The notes: generated from the sequence alone by a model not told the origin. Positions 44,047 to 52,592 are shown, numbered from the stretch's first letter. The stretch is 64,000 bases of DNA from Armatimonas rosea (GCF_014202505.1 NZ_JACHGW010000002.1:1473951-1537950), one strand, 5' to 3'. Numbers and translations are program-made.

Positions 44047-44052
44047 CGATAT

Positions 44053-44937
44053 ATGGAAATCAAAGATACCGAGTGGCTCTCTGAGCCCAAAAACGATAGC
44101 GAGGCGGTCTCTCGTCGTACGGTGCTGACCTCTGCACTGACGGCGGGGTTTGCACTGGCTGTTCAGCCTGTCTCCGCGGAGACCATTATCACCGATACCG
44201 CGGGGCTCAAGGCGGGGATGATCAAGTTCAAGGGTGCCGATGGGGTCGAGGTGCCGGCCTACTACGCCGTGCCGGCGAAGGTGGACCCGAAGAAAAAGCC
44301 GGCGGTGGTGCTGGTGGTGCAGGAGATCTTTGGGGTGCACGAGCACATCAAGGATGTCTGCCGCCGCTTTGCCAAGCAGGGCTACTTCGCCATCGCGCCC
44401 GAGCTCTATGTCCGCGAGGGCAGTGTCTCCGACAAGCCCATGAACGAGATCTTCCCGATCGTCGGCAAGGTCCCCGATGCCCAGGTAATGACTGATCTGG
44501 ATGCCGCTGTCGCCTACGCCGCCTCGACCGGAAAGGCCGACTCCAGCCGTGTGGCGATCACGGGCTTCTGCTGGGGCGGACGGATCGTCTGGCTCTACGC
44601 GGCGCACAACCCGAAGCTCAAGGCGGGCGCGGCCTGGTACGGTCGGCTTGTCGGGCAGAGCAACCCGCTCCAGCCCAAGAGCCCCACGGAGCTCGCCGCG
44701 AGCATCAAGGCACCGATCCTGGGCCTCTATGGTGCCAAAGACCGGGGAATCCCGCTCGATAGCATCGAGGGAATGCGCGCGGCGCTGAAGACCGCAGGCA
44801 ATACCAAGTGCGAGATCCTTGTCTACCCCGACTCCGAGCACGGCTTCCACGCCGACTACCGCCCCAGCTACAACGAGAAAGACGCCAAGGACGGCTTTAC
44901 CAAGCTCCTGGCTTGGTTTAAGAAGAACGGGGCGTAG
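44053..44937 (+). CDS. Dienelactone hydrolase family protein with Tat-like signal
   Basis: A 294-residue protein when started at the ATG beside the -10 box. [19 protein letters not shown] is a twin-arginine signal beginning near residue 20. The alpha/beta-hydrolase triad of the DLH family is Cys173 in GFCWGG, Asp in GAKDRGIP (about 231) and His in EHGFHAD (about 262). DLH enzymes open lactone rings, but exported DLH-like proteins usually have unknown substrates. A repeat C element follows as a probable bidirectional terminator. Confidence 0.9.
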   Translation: MEIKDTEWLSEPKNDSEAVSRRTVLTSALTAGFALAVQPVSAETIITDTAGLKAGMIKFKGADGVEVPAYYAVPAKVDPKKKPAVVLVVQEIFGVHEHIKDVCRRFAKQGYFAIAPELYVREGSVSDKPMNEIFPIVGKVPDAQVMTDLDAAVAYAASTGKADSSRVAITGFCWGGRIVWLYAAHNPKLKAGAAWYGRLVGQSNPLQPKSPTELAASIKAPILGLYGAKDRGIPLDSIEGMRAALKTAGNTKCEILVYPDSEHGFHADYRPSYNEKDAKDGFTKLLAWFKKNGA

Positions 44938-44954
44938 TGTAGGTTGCCCTGTGT

Positions 44955-45089
44955 GATCGCCCCCGTTGGAGGGGGGCGTCTTGCTGTCGTCGCAGGCTCC
45001 GACACGAAGGCCTCCGGCCATACCGAATTATGGCCGAAGGCCTTTCTAGCGCGAAGCGCTCGTTGACGCCCCCCTCCAACGGGGGCGAT
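44955..45089. repeat. Repeat family C: long nested palindrome between convergent genes
   Basis: Outer arms GATCGCCCCCGTTGGAGGGG with GGCGTC (44955-44980) and their complement (45065-45089) are nearly perfect over 25 bp. An inner stem AAGGCCTCCGGCCATA with TATGGCCGAAGGCCTT closes the loop. It fills the gap between the dienelactone hydrolase and methyltransferase stops; part of the right arm (CGGGGGCGAT) is repeated at 45096-45105. Confidence 0.8.
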
Positions 45090-45105
45090 AAAAAACGGGG
45101 GCGAT

Positions 45106-45771
45106 CTACTTCACGCGCTCAAAGATCAGGATATGCTGGCGCGGAAGCGTCTGGTTGTTCTCCACAAACTTGAGGGGGAAGAGAGCCATCTCTTTCTTCA
45201 CCTGTGCGACACTGAGCTTGTGCACCTCTTTGATCGGGACAGCGGGGTCCTCCTTGCGGTACTCCACAAAGACAATCCGCCCGCCGATCTTGAGTGCCTT
45301 GACCATCGCGGAGATCATCTCGTAGGGCTTGTCGAACTCGTGGTAGACATCCACCATGATCTGCAGGTCGCAGGACTTCTCCGGCAGCTTGGGATCGTCG
45401 GTCTTGCCTAGGACAACCTCGACATTGCCGATCCCGTTTTGCTTCTTCTTCTGCTCGATAATGGCCAGCATCTCCGGCTGGATATCCACGGCGAGCACTT
45501 TTCCGCCGGGCACGAGCTGCTTGGCCATCATAAAGCTTAGGTAGCCGCTCCCCGCACCGATATCGGCGACCACCATTCCGGGCTTGAGCTTGAGCGACTT
45601 CACGAGAAGCGTCGGGGCCTCTTCCTCCTCACGCTCTGGGCGGTCGAGCCAGTCGGCGCCTTCATGGCCCATGACCTGCGCGATCTCACGGCCTAGATAG
45701 AAGATTCCCGTCCCATTGGGATCGTGAAAGGCGCGGCGGATGTAGGGGGGCTTTTTCGGGGGTGTTTGCAT
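45106..45771 (-). CDS. Class I SAM-dependent methyltransferase
   Basis: A 221-residue cytoplasmic methyltransferase. SAM motif I is VADIGAGSGYLSFMMA, the acidic residue of motif II lies in LAVDIQPEML, and the later VDVYHEFDKP and GGRIVFVEYRKED blocks match a family found often beside envelope genes (sometimes annotated as predicted methyltransferases of the UbiE/COQ5-like fold). Substrate unknown. It starts 15 nt after the monooxygenase stop, with GGAG 10 nt before the ATG, so it is the last gene of a three-gene operon. Confidence 0.87.
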   Translation of the reverse strand: MQTPPKKPPYIRRAFHDPNGTGIFYLGREIAQVMGHEGADWLDRPEREEEEAPTLLVKSLKLKPGMVVADIGAGSGYLSFMMAKQLVPGGKVLAVDIQPEMLAIIEQKKKQNGIGNVEVVLGKTDDPKLPEKSCDLQIMVDVYHEFDKPYEMISAMVKALKIGGRIVFVEYRKEDPAVPIKEVHKLSVAQVKKEMALFPLKFVENNQTLPRQHILIFERVK

Positions 45772-45786
45772 AGGTTTCTCGCTCCA

Positions 45787-46104
45787 TTAGCTCCAAGGTT
45801 CAGGGAAGACCGAGTGGTAGCGCGTGCTCTTGCGGGGCTCGAACTGGAGAGCCTCCACGGCATCGCGGAAGGCGAAGTAGTGCGGGGTCTGCTGGTGGGC
45901 CTTGAAGTCGTCCTCGGAGTGGTAGACCTCGTAGAGAAAGAAGCTCTCCGGCTCACCGTCGGGCACGGGCCCGGCCTGGCGCAGGACATCGAAGCGCGCA
46001 CAGCCCGGCTCCTGCACCGAGCCCTCGTGGTTCTGGCGGATGAGGTCGATAAAGGCATCACTCATTCCCGGCTTGATTCGGATCGGGACACAGACAACGT
46101 ACAT
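45787..46104 (-). CDS. Antibiotic biosynthesis monooxygenase (ABM, quinol monooxygenase) family protein
   Basis: A 105-residue ferredoxin-like fold protein: VVCVPIRIKPGMSDAFIDLI, then EPGCARFDVLRQ, FFLYEVYHSEDDFKAHQQTPHY (quoted in part: FLYEVYHSEDDFKAHQ) and a C-terminal strand. ABM proteins are small cofactor-free oxygenases or isomerases such as LsrG and YgiN. The start is set by TATAAT, 6 nt upstream, which overlaps the stop codon of the GH43 gene. The longer open frame inside that gene is a shadow. Confidence 0.88.
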   Translation of the reverse strand: MYVVCVPIRIKPGMSDAFIDLIRQNHEGSVQEPGCARFDVLRQAGPVPDGEPESFFLYEVYHSEDDFKAHQQTPHYFAFRDAVEALQFEPRKSTRYHSVFPEPWS

Positions 46105-46110
46105 GAGCGG

Positions 46111-46116
46111 ATTATA
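46111..46116 (-). promoter_or_regulatory. Consensus -10 box (TATAAT) within the end of the GH43 gene
   Basis: It ends 6 nt before the ATG at 46104 and overlaps the TAA stop of the GH43 gene, giving the monooxygenase its own leaderless transcript. Confidence 0.6.
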
Positions 46117-47074
46117 CCTTGTAGGGGCCATCGGGGACCGGCACGCCAAAGTCGGGTGTCCCTTCGGCGGTCCAGGAAAACGCCTGGGCACGGGTCGCGC
46201 GGTCGGGGTTGTGGAGCGGCTCGCCCTTGATCGTCTCGTAGGCACGGGCGTGGTAGACCAGGATATCCACCGTGCCATCGGGCGAGGTCGTGAAGCTATT
46301 GTGCCCCGGCCCAAACTGGCTGCTGGGGGCGTGGCTCCGAAACACAGGCTCGGGCGACTTCACCCACGAGGCCGGGTCGAGCAGGTCGGCGTCTTCGCTT
46401 GCCGTGAGGAGCCCCATGCAGTAGTTGGCATCGGTGGCGCTGGCGGAGTAGGTCAGGAAGAGGCGCCCGTTGCGGATCAGCACGGCGGGCCCTTCGTTGA
46501 CATGGTGCCCGTGCCGCTCCCAGTCGAGCTCGGGGCGGGTGAGGACGATCTGTGGCCCAGTCAGTGTCCAGGGATTCTCCAGCTCTGCCAGGCAGAGCGC
46601 CGTGCCCGGTGCCGGGGGGAGGTTCTGCGCCCAGACCAGGTAGCGCCGCCCTCGGTGCGTGAAGGTGGTGGCATCGAGGGAGAAGGCATCCCACGCGGTT
46701 TCGATCCGACCGCGCTCCTGCCAAGGGCCGTCGAGGGGATTGGCCGCGGCGCACTCCAGGACATAGGGACGGATGTGCCAGATATCGTCGGTGTCACCCG
46801 CCGCGAAGTAGAGGTACCAGGTGCCGTCGATAACGTGGAGCTCCGGTGCCCAGATATGTGCGCCCTGTGGCCCGCTCGTGTGCTGGTGCCAGATCGTCAC
46901 CGGCTCTGCCTCGGTTAGACCCGCGAGGCTACGGGCACGGCGTAGCTCGATCCGGTCGTAGGCGGGGACCGTGGCCGTGAGGTAGTAGTAGCCGTCGGTG
47001 TGGAGCACGATATGCGGGTCTGCCCGCTGCGCGACCAAGGGGTTGCACCACGCGAGAATGGTTTCGTCGTTCAT
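46112..47074 (-). CDS. GH43-family glycoside hydrolase (arabinofuranosidase/xylosidase type)
   Basis: A 320-residue five-bladed propeller enzyme without signal peptide. The catalytic base region is NPLVAQRADPHIVLHTDGYYYL with Asp in RADP, the pKa-modulating Asp is in FSLDATTF, and the acid Glu is in HHVNEGPAVL, all in family order. FGPGHNSF near the C-terminus is also typical. It releases arabinose or xylose from side chains. The start at MNDETILAWC is chosen because a possible -10 box (TATCCT) lies 7 nt upstream and the longer start adds only hydrophobic residues of unclear origin. It leads a GH43, ABM, methyltransferase operon. Confidence 0.88.
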   Translation of the reverse strand: MNDETILAWCNPLVAQRADPHIVLHTDGYYYLTATVPAYDRIELRRARSLAGLTEAEPVTIWHQHTSGPQGAHIWAPELHVIDGTWYLYFAAGDTDDIWHIRPYVLECAAANPLDGPWQERGRIETAWDAFSLDATTFTHRGRRYLVWAQNLPPAPGTALCLAELENPWTLTGPQIVLTRPELDWERHGHHVNEGPAVLIRNGRLFLTYSASATDANYCMGLLTASEDADLLDPASWVKSPEPVFRSHAPSSQFGPGHNSFTTSPDGTVDILVYHARAYETIKGEPLHNPDRATRAQAFSWTAEGTPDFGVPVPDGPYKV

Positions 47075-47113
47075 GTCTAGAAGGATACAGTAGATCAGCC
47101 CGGACAACATAGT

Positions 47114-47230
47114 CGCCCGGACAACGAGTGTCCGGGCTTGAGAGGGCGACGGGCACCTTCGTGCCCAGCAGATTCCGTTGGCTGCGAAGGCAGCCGTAGC
47201 CCTCTCAAGCCCGAGGACTCGTTCCTAGGG
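47114..47230 (+). repeat. Repeat family D, copy 2 (complete element)
   Basis: Hairpins GCCCGGACAACGAGTGTCCG with GGC, GGGCACCTTCGTGCCC and GGCTGCGAAGGCAGCC are enclosed by GCTTGAGAGGGC and GCCCTCTCAAGC. Its left half matches the copy at 26245-26316. A further partial motif (47235-47290, with CTCGTTCCTCGGGCTC and CGGTAACTCGTGGTTCCGG) follows. It lies between the divergent GH43 and FIVAR-type genes; TATGAT at 47297-47302 could be the promoter of the latter. Confidence 0.8.
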
Positions 47231-47334
47231 CAAAACTCGTTCCTCGGGCTCTTGTGCTTCCGGTAACTCGTGGTTCCGGCAATCTGCTCGGGGCGGTATG
47301 ATAGGAACACTTAGAAAATCGGAGCGAATGGGAA

Positions 47335-49275
47335 ATGACAACGAGACTGCTGGTGGTGGCAACGGCGCTCTTGGGGGGGAGTATCGGGGGCGGTGTGCGA
47401 CATCGCGACATTACACCGGCGCAGCTACGGGAGAAGCTAAGCGAGGCCGCACGCTTCTCGGAGAAGAAGTATAGCCCGGCAAGCTGGACGGAGCTACGGC
47501 TGGTGATGGCGCAGGCGCGGCAGGTCGTGGACCGGGCGGGGGCATCGCCTGCGGAGCTTGAGGCCGCCTTGGTGCGGGTGCAGAAGGGCATCGATGCTCT
47601 TAAAGAGCGAGCGAGCATCCCCGATAGCACCCCACGGCTTGGCTTGGCAGCGTCGCTGTTTGCCACGGAGCGCACGGGCCTGGTGAACAATGTCGCCCTG
47701 CGCTGGGCCGCCGCCGTCCCCTGCGAGTCCTTTGAGCTCTACCGTGCCACGGGGAGGGGCGGGAGCTTTACGAAGGTCTACAGTGGCCGCGGGATGTCGT
47801 TTCAGGACTACGGGCTCAAGCCGGGGAGCTATACCTACAAGCTGGAGGCGCACTCGCAGGGGGGGACACTGACTGCCACCGCCGTGCCGATCACGACCAT
47901 GCCCCTGCCGTCCCGCCTGCTCGAGTACTCGAACCAGACTGGTGACGGAGCCTCGGCACTGGGCGAGCCGCTGAAGGTGGGCAAGACCTACTACAAGTTC
48001 GAGGGCAAGCGCGACGGCAAGACAGTCCGCTACTCGGTGCAGACCTCGCTCGATGGCAAGAGCTGGAAGGACGGTCCGGTGGTGCTCGACGAGACCAGCC
48101 ACCCCGAGCTCGCCGACTTCAAGTTCGAGGCCAACAACATCTTCTACGACAAGGCCCGCGACCGGATTGTCTGGTGGTGCCACTGGGAGCGCTCGGGGGG
48201 AAGCTACGCCGACGGGCGCGCCTTTGTGGCGACCGCAAAGCCCGGTGAGCGCTTCCAGGTCCACCGGATCGAGAGCCCCTTGGGAGTCCAGGTTCGTGAT
48301 ATGAGTGTCTTTATCGACGACGATAAAAAAGGCTACTTGGTGGCGGCGTCGAACGTCCCCGGGCAGGGTGCGAACGCCACTCTCACGCTCTTTGCCCTCA
48401 ACGACGACTACACGGCGGTGACCCGCATTGTCAATAAGGCGATGGAGGAGGAGTACCGCGAGGCACCGCATATCGTCAAGACCGGTGGCTTCTACTACCT
48501 CTTCTTCTCCCAGGCGGCGGGCTGGTACCCGAGCCGCGCGGGCTATGTCACGGCGCGGTCGCTGGAGGGGCGCTGGAGCGAGCCGCGTGCCTTGGGCAAC
48601 TCCTCCACCTTCGCGGCGCAGTCCGGGGCGATCTTGGACTACGGCCGTGGAAAGTCCTTTACGCCCGTGCTCATGGCCAACCGCTGGATCCGTGGGGAGG
48701 GGACCAGCGCCAACGCCGCGATTCCGCTCCAGTGCGTCGCGGGCTTTGCCTTGGGAGACTACGCCCCGACTCTCTTGCTGGACCCGGCAAGGGGCCTGGT
48801 CATTCCCCTTGAGGCAGGGCGGCTGCTCTCGCAGGACCGGCCCGCGACGGCCTCGCTTCCAGGGAGCCCCGACCACGATGTCAGCAGGGCGTTCGATGGC
48901 GACTACAGCACGGCGTTCCAGAGCGACGAGAAAAAGTGGCCTTTTACGGTGACCACGGACCTGGGCGCGGTGTGCAAGGTGCAGAATGTCCAGATCTCCT
49001 GGCACCTGCACAAGGGCTCCGAGGCCTACTACAAGTACACCCTGGAGGGCAGCGTCGATGGCAAGGCCTGGCGCGTCCTACTGGACCGCACCGATGATAA
49101 AGACACGCGGGTTAGCAAGACCTACGGCTTTAGCAACGACCTCCTTCCCGATTCCCCCGCCGTGCGCTATGTGCGGGTGGTGGTGCAGCGAGCTGTGCTC
49201 CACAACAATCCCAACAACTGGTACCCCCCGACCCTCTATGAAGTGAAAGTCTATGGTATCCGCTCGGCGGAGTAA
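47335..49275 (+). CDS. Secreted GH43-like propeller protein with FIVAR and F5/8 type C (CBM32-like) domains
   Basis: A 646-residue exported protein with a signal-like start (TTRLLVVATALLGGSIGGG). Residues about 28-90 are a FIVAR-like helical domain (SEKKYSPASWTELRLVMAQA). Residues about 105-190 resemble a fibronectin-type module (LRWAAAVPCESFELYRATG). Residues about 200-490 are a five-bladed, GH43-like propeller (REAPHIVKTGGFYYLFFSQ). Residues about 505-645 are an F5/8 type C/discoidin sugar-binding domain (DHDVSRAFDGDYSTAFQS). It probably binds or cleaves polysaccharide outside the cell, alongside the divergent GH43 operon. GGAG and GGGA precede the ATG. Confidence 0.85.
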   Translation: MTTRLLVVATALLGGSIGGGVRHRDITPAQLREKLSEAARFSEKKYSPASWTELRLVMAQARQVVDRAGASPAELEAALVRVQKGIDALKERASIPDSTPRLGLAASLFATERTGLVNNVALRWAAAVPCESFELYRATGRGGSFTKVYSGRGMSFQDYGLKPGSYTYKLEAHSQGGTLTATAVPITTMPLPSRLLEYSNQTGDGASALGEPLKVGKTYYKFEGKRDGKTVRYSVQTSLDGKSWKDGPVVLDETSHPELADFKFEANNIFYDKARDRIVWWCHWERSGGSYADGRAFVATAKPGERFQVHRIESPLGVQVRDMSVFIDDDKKGYLVAASNVPGQGANATLTLFALNDDYTAVTRIVNKAMEEEYREAPHIVKTGGFYYLFFSQAAGWYPSRAGYVTARSLEGRWSEPRALGNSSTFAAQSGAILDYGRGKSFTPVLMANRWIRGEGTSANAAIPLQCVAGFALGDYAPTLLLDPARGLVIPLEAGRLLSQDRPATASLPGSPDHDVSRAFDGDYSTAFQSDEKKWPFTVTTDLGAVCKVQNVQISWHLHKGSEAYYKYTLEGSVDGKAWRVLLDRTDDKDTRVSKTYGFSNDLLPDSPAVRYVRVVVQRAVLHNNPNNWYPPTLYEVKVYGIRSAE

Positions 49276-51010
49276 GACGTTTCCGGTGAGCCGTGAGGCG
49301 CTCTGGGAGCTCCTCTCGGACACGGAGCGGCTCAACCGGGAGCTCAAACTTCCCTCGGTCGCGTTCGCCTTTACGCCACGAAGGGAAGGGGGCTCGACGC
49401 TACGAGGGGCGGCCCGCTTTGGCCCACTCACGCTACGCTACACCGAGGAGCCGTACCGCTGGGTGCGGCCAAGTCTCTGGTGGGTGCAGCGCTTCCCCGA
49501 GAACGGGCCGGTCTCGGTCTACCGTGTGGGCGTGAACCTAGAGCCCGACGGCGCGGGGACACGCCTCACCGCCTGGTCTGAGGCCGAGCCACGTGGCATC
49601 GGGGGGACGCTCCTCGCCCAGCGGATTGTGGAGAGTAGCGTGGACGGCCTGCTCCGCGCCTGCACGAGCTTTGCAGCCTACTTGGAAGGCAAGCAACCGA
49701 CTCCCTATCCCAAACACACCCCGCGCGCCACGGAGAGCAGCTCGCCGCATGGGCTGGCCGAGCGCCTGCGTGCCTTTCTGCTCACCGCTCCCCCCGAGGA
49801 TATTATTGATTTTCGCCCCTTTGGGCTGGCGGATCGCTGGCAAGAGGATCGAATGGTCGTGCTCAAAGCCTGCCTCGATGCCGTTCGTCGAGGGGAGCTT
49901 GAGCTCCACTGGCGCCTGCTCTGTCCCGCCTGCCGTGGCGCGGGGCCGTCGGTGGAGACCTTGGATGCCCTGACATCGGACAAGGCACACTGCGCGTCGT
50001 GCAATATCTCCTTTGGCCCCGCCTTCGACCAGGATGTCGAGGTCTGTTTCTCGGTCGCACCCGCCCTCCGCAAGGCCGATGACGGCGCGGCGACCTACTG
50101 CATCGGCGGACCGCACCGGATGCGCCATGTCGTGGTGCAGTGGCAAGTCCCGCCAAAGACAACCGAGAAAATAGACGTAGACTTGCCACCAGGAATCTAT
50201 CGTTTGCGCTCACCACAAACTCAGGACAAAACAGAGTTGCTCTTGCTAGACAAGGAAGGTGGTGGAGAGCTGGCCTATTACCAGGGAGGACTTGTCTCTG
50301 ATGGCTATCTTGCGCAACCTGAGGGCATAGGGCAGTGTTTTGCCTATGCTCGTGGAAGTTGGCATCTTCGTAACTACGCGGATTTTCCGGTGCTGTTTCG
50401 GCTGGAGAGCTTGGGCTGGCGCGAGGATGCGGCGACGGCGGCGCAGGTGACGGCGCTGGGGGAGTTTCGGCGGCACTTTGGCTCGGAGGTGCTTGCGCCG
50501 GGGCAGGAGCTGGTGGTCCGGCAAGTCACCATCCTCTTCACCGACCTCAAGGGCTCCACCCAGATGTACGCCACCCAGGGCGATGCGCCGTCGTATGCCA
50601 CCGTGCGCGCCCACTTCGAGCAGCTCACCCAGATTCTGGAGCGGCACGACGGGGCGCTTATCAAGACCATCGGGGATGCGGTGATGGCGGCGTTCCAGGA
50701 CCCCGCGCAAGCAGTGCAGGCAGCGCTGGCGATCCAGAGAGAGTGCGCCCCGCTCGTGGTCAAGCTGGGATTGCACAATGGCCCCGCCCTAGCCGTCACC
50801 GCCAACGGCCAGCTCGACTACTTCGGCCAGACCGTCAACCTGGCGAGCCGTGTCCAAGGCCAGAGCCACGGCGGCGATATCGTCGTCACCGACAGCCTGA
50901 TCGCCTACGTCCCTGAGGCAATGCCCCGTGCGAGCTTCACCGCCCAGCTAAAAGGCACCGATCAGCCCCTCACCCTCTGGCGTATAGTCTTGAATGATAA
51001 AATACCATGA
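49253..51010 (+). CDS. Class III adenylate/guanylate cyclase with SRPBCC-like and zinc-ribbon N-terminal region
   Basis: A 585-residue soluble protein. Residues 5-150 resemble an SRPBCC (START-like) ligand-binding domain (FPVSREALWELLSDTERLNR). Residues about 220-250 carry a zinc ribbon (CPACRG and CASC). The region to about 410 matches DUF5939 of bacterial cyclases. The catalytic domain (about 425-585) has ILFTDLKGST (metal Asp about 431), KTIGDAVMAAF (second metal Asp about 475) and DYFGQTVNLASRVQ (Asn/Arg of the transition state). It starts inside the preceding gene, overlapping by 23 nt. A short patch (about 50158-50400) has visibly lower GC. Confidence 0.88.
   Translation: MVSARRSKTFPVSREALWELLSDTERLNRELKLPSVAFAFTPRREGGSTLRGAARFGPLTLRYTEEPYRWVRPSLWWVQRFPENGPVSVYRVGVNLEPDGAGTRLTAWSEAEPRGIGGTLLAQRIVESSVDGLLRACTSFAAYLEGKQPTPYPKHTPRATESSSPHGLAERLRAFLLTAPPEDIIDFRPFGLADRWQEDRMVVLKACLDAVRRGELELHWRLLCPACRGAGPSVETLDALTSDKAHCASCNISFGPAFDQDVEVCFSVAPALRKADDGAATYCIGGPHRMRHVVVQWQVPPKTTEKIDVDLPPGIYRLRSPQTQDKTELLLLDKEGGGELAYYQGGLVSDGYLAQPEGIGQCFAYARGSWHLRNYADFPVLFRLESLGWREDAATAAQVTALGEFRRHFGSEVLAPGQELVVRQVTILFTDLKGSTQMYATQGDAPSYATVRAHFEQLTQILERHDGALIKTIGDAVMAAFQDPAQAVQAALAIQRECAPLVVKLGLHNGPALAVTANGQLDYFGQTVNLASRVQGQSHGGDIVVTDSLIAYVPEAMPRASFTAQLKGTDQPLTLWRIVLNDKIP
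50998..51003 (+). promoter_or_regulatory. -10 box (TAAAAT) of xisH
   Basis: It ends 8 nt before the ATG at 51012 and lies within the last codons of the cyclase gene. An earlier TATAGT (50983-50988) is a second candidate. Confidence 0.45.
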
Positions 51011-51011
51011 T

Positions 51012-51428
51012 ATGCCTCGTCGGGATAAAGCGCATCTTGCTGTTCGTCATGCCCTCGAAAAAGAAGGGTGGGTTATTACACACGATCCGCTTTTATTAGA
51101 GTACGGTGGCACGAATCTCTTCGTGGATCTAGGGGCAGAGCAGCCTCTGGGGGCAGAAAAAGAGGGCCAGCAGATCGCGGTGGAGATCAAAGGCTTTCAA
51201 TCCCCCTCCGACATGAACGAGTGGGAAAAAGCACTCGGGCAGTATCTATTTTATGAGTTTCTTCTGGAGGAGCAATATCCCGGCCGTGTGTTGTTTTTAG
51301 CAATGCCCGACGAGGCATACCATCGCGTTTTTCAAGATGCCCGTGGCTTGGAATTTATTCGCAGCCGGAGAATTCGCTTGCTGACCTATCTTGAAAGGGA
51401 AGAAGAGGTTAAGGAATGGATTCACTAA
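51012..51428 (+). CDS. xisH: XisH-family protein (PD-(D/E)XK nuclease-like)
   Basis: A 138-residue protein that matches XisH along its length: MPRRDKAHLAVRHALEKEGW, ITHDPLLL, FVDLGAEQPLGAEKEGQQIAVEIKGF (quoted in part: QQIAVEIKGF), YLFYEFLLEEQYPGR and a C-terminal EEEVKEWIH. The D...ExK arrangement (FVDLGAE, VEIKGF) fits a PD-(D/E)XK nuclease core. XisH was first described in cyanobacteria as a factor controlling fdxN-element excision. Codon use is clearly less GC-rich than in the neighbours, which suggests transfer. It overlaps xisI by 13 nt. Confidence 0.93.
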   Translation: MPRRDKAHLAVRHALEKEGWVITHDPLLLEYGGTNLFVDLGAEQPLGAEKEGQQIAVEIKGFQSPSDMNEWEKALGQYLFYEFLLEEQYPGRVLFLAMPDEAYHRVFQDARGLEFIRSRRIRLLTYLEREEEVKEWIH

Positions 51429-51742
51429 AAACGATAATCAAGAAAATATTGACAGAGTATGTGGAGTTTTTTGGGGTGCAACCTACTATGGAGATTGAAG
51501 CGATTTTTGACGATGAGAAAGGTCATTATGAGCTTCTACAGCATGGTTGGATAGGGAATCGGCGTGTTCATGGTGTCTTTTTGCATCTGGATATTAAGGG
51601 GGAGAAGATTTGGATCCAGCACGATGGCACCAGTGAGGGAATCGCCGTAGAGCTGATGGAAGCAGGTATCTCGCCGAAGCAGATCGTTCTCGCTTTCCGA
51701 AGTCCCCGTGAGCGTGAGGGGGGAATCTTCGCGGTTGCCTGA
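51416..51742 (+). CDS. xisI: XisI-family protein
   Basis: A 108-residue XisI protein: DSLKTIIKKILTEY, then EIEAIFDDEKGHYELLQHGW (20 residues), RRVHGVFLHLDIKGEKIWIQ and DGTSEGIAVELMEAGI with PKQIVLAF. The length is normal. XisI always pairs with XisH, as here, and the two overlap. No excisase or recombinase is nearby. Codon use is AT-rich like that of xisH. Confidence 0.94.
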   Translation: MDSLKTIIKKILTEYVEFFGVQPTMEIEAIFDDEKGHYELLQHGWIGNRRVHGVFLHLDIKGEKIWIQHDGTSEGIAVELMEAGISPKQIVLAFRSPREREGGIFAVA

Positions 51743-51752
51743 CAGTGTTGCG

Positions 51753-52586
51753 TTAGCGCCAGCGCTGCCACTCTAGGCCGGGACGATCGACGCGGAACTG
51801 CACGAGGCGCATCTGTTTTGCCTCGGTGACATAGGCCGTGCGACCGTCCTTGCCCCCGAAGCAGATATTGGTGGGGTGCTCTCCCAGGACATCGATCTCT
51901 TGCAAGACCTCGGCGCGGGGGGAGAGCTTGACCACGGTGCCCTTACCATGGCGCGTCGCGTAGAGGTTGCCGTCGATATCGCAGCGCATGCCATCGAAGC
52001 CAAAGTCGTCGAACTTTTTAAAGAGCCGCTTGTTCTTGAGCGCACCATCACGGGCGATCTCGAAGGCCCAGATCGTCCGCTGGACACTCTCATTGACATA
52101 GAGCGTCTTGCCATCGGGGCTTACCTCAATCCCATTGGTCGTGCCCATGTCGCTTGCCTCGAGGATCGTTGTGCCGTCTTTGGTGACCCGCCAGAGCTGC
52201 CCGGTGCTATTGCCCCAGTTGGGATCGCTGGCGTAGAGGGTCCCGTTGGCCGCAATCGCTAGATCGTTGGGCTGGTTCATCTTGTCATTGTGTGCAAAGA
52301 CACTTAAAGCTTTGGTGCGTGCATCGACTCGCAGGACATTGTGGTCGGTGTAGTCTGCGATAAACATATTCCCCGCTCGGTCGAAGCGGATCCCATTGCC
52401 TGCGCTCTTCTCGGGGACCTGGAGATAGAGCTCCGCCTTGCCATCGGGGGTAACCTTGGCGATTCCTCGCTTGTCGCGAAAGCTCACACAGTAGATATTG
52501 CCGTCGCGGTCGCACGCCGGCCCCTCGATTCCTGCGGTAAAATCTCCCTGGGTAAGCGGTGTGGCGACATAAAGTGTCTCAGACAT
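51753..52586 (-). CDS. SMP-30/gluconolactonase family protein
   Basis: A 277-residue six-bladed propeller of the SMP-30/gluconolactonase/LRE family: GIEGPACDRDGNIYCVSF, a metal-ligand Glu in IEGP, Asn in SAGNGIRFD and PNDLAIAANGTLYASDP, and Asp in TTNGIEVSPDGKTLY/YVNES. These enzymes hydrolyse aldonolactones or related esters using a divalent metal. There is no signal peptide. TAAAAT then AGCAAC precede the ATG (52593-52598), so the mRNA is leaderless. Confidence 0.9.
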   Translation of the reverse strand: MSETLYVATPLTQGDFTAGIEGPACDRDGNIYCVSFRDKRGIAKVTPDGKAELYLQVPEKSAGNGIRFDRAGNMFIADYTDHNVLRVDARTKALSVFAHNDKMNQPNDLAIAANGTLYASDPNWGNSTGQLWRVTKDGTTILEASDMGTTNGIEVSPDGKTLYVNESVQRTIWAFEIARDGALKNKRLFKKFDDFGFDGMRCDIDGNLYATRHGKGTVVKLSPRAEVLQEIDVLGEHPTNICFGGKDGRTAYVTEAKQMRLVQFRVDRPGLEWQRWR

Positions 52587-52592
52587 GTTGCT

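Noticed and set aside
43675..44052. Extended N-terminus of the dienelactone hydrolase
   Set aside because: It overlaps the divergent propeller gene, while the ATG at 44053 has a -10 box 6 nt upstream and a Tat signal downstream.
46105..46314. Longer form of the ABM monooxygenase
   Set aside because: It lies within the GH43 gene in another frame and lacks domain sequence; TATAAT directly before the inner ATG supports the short form.
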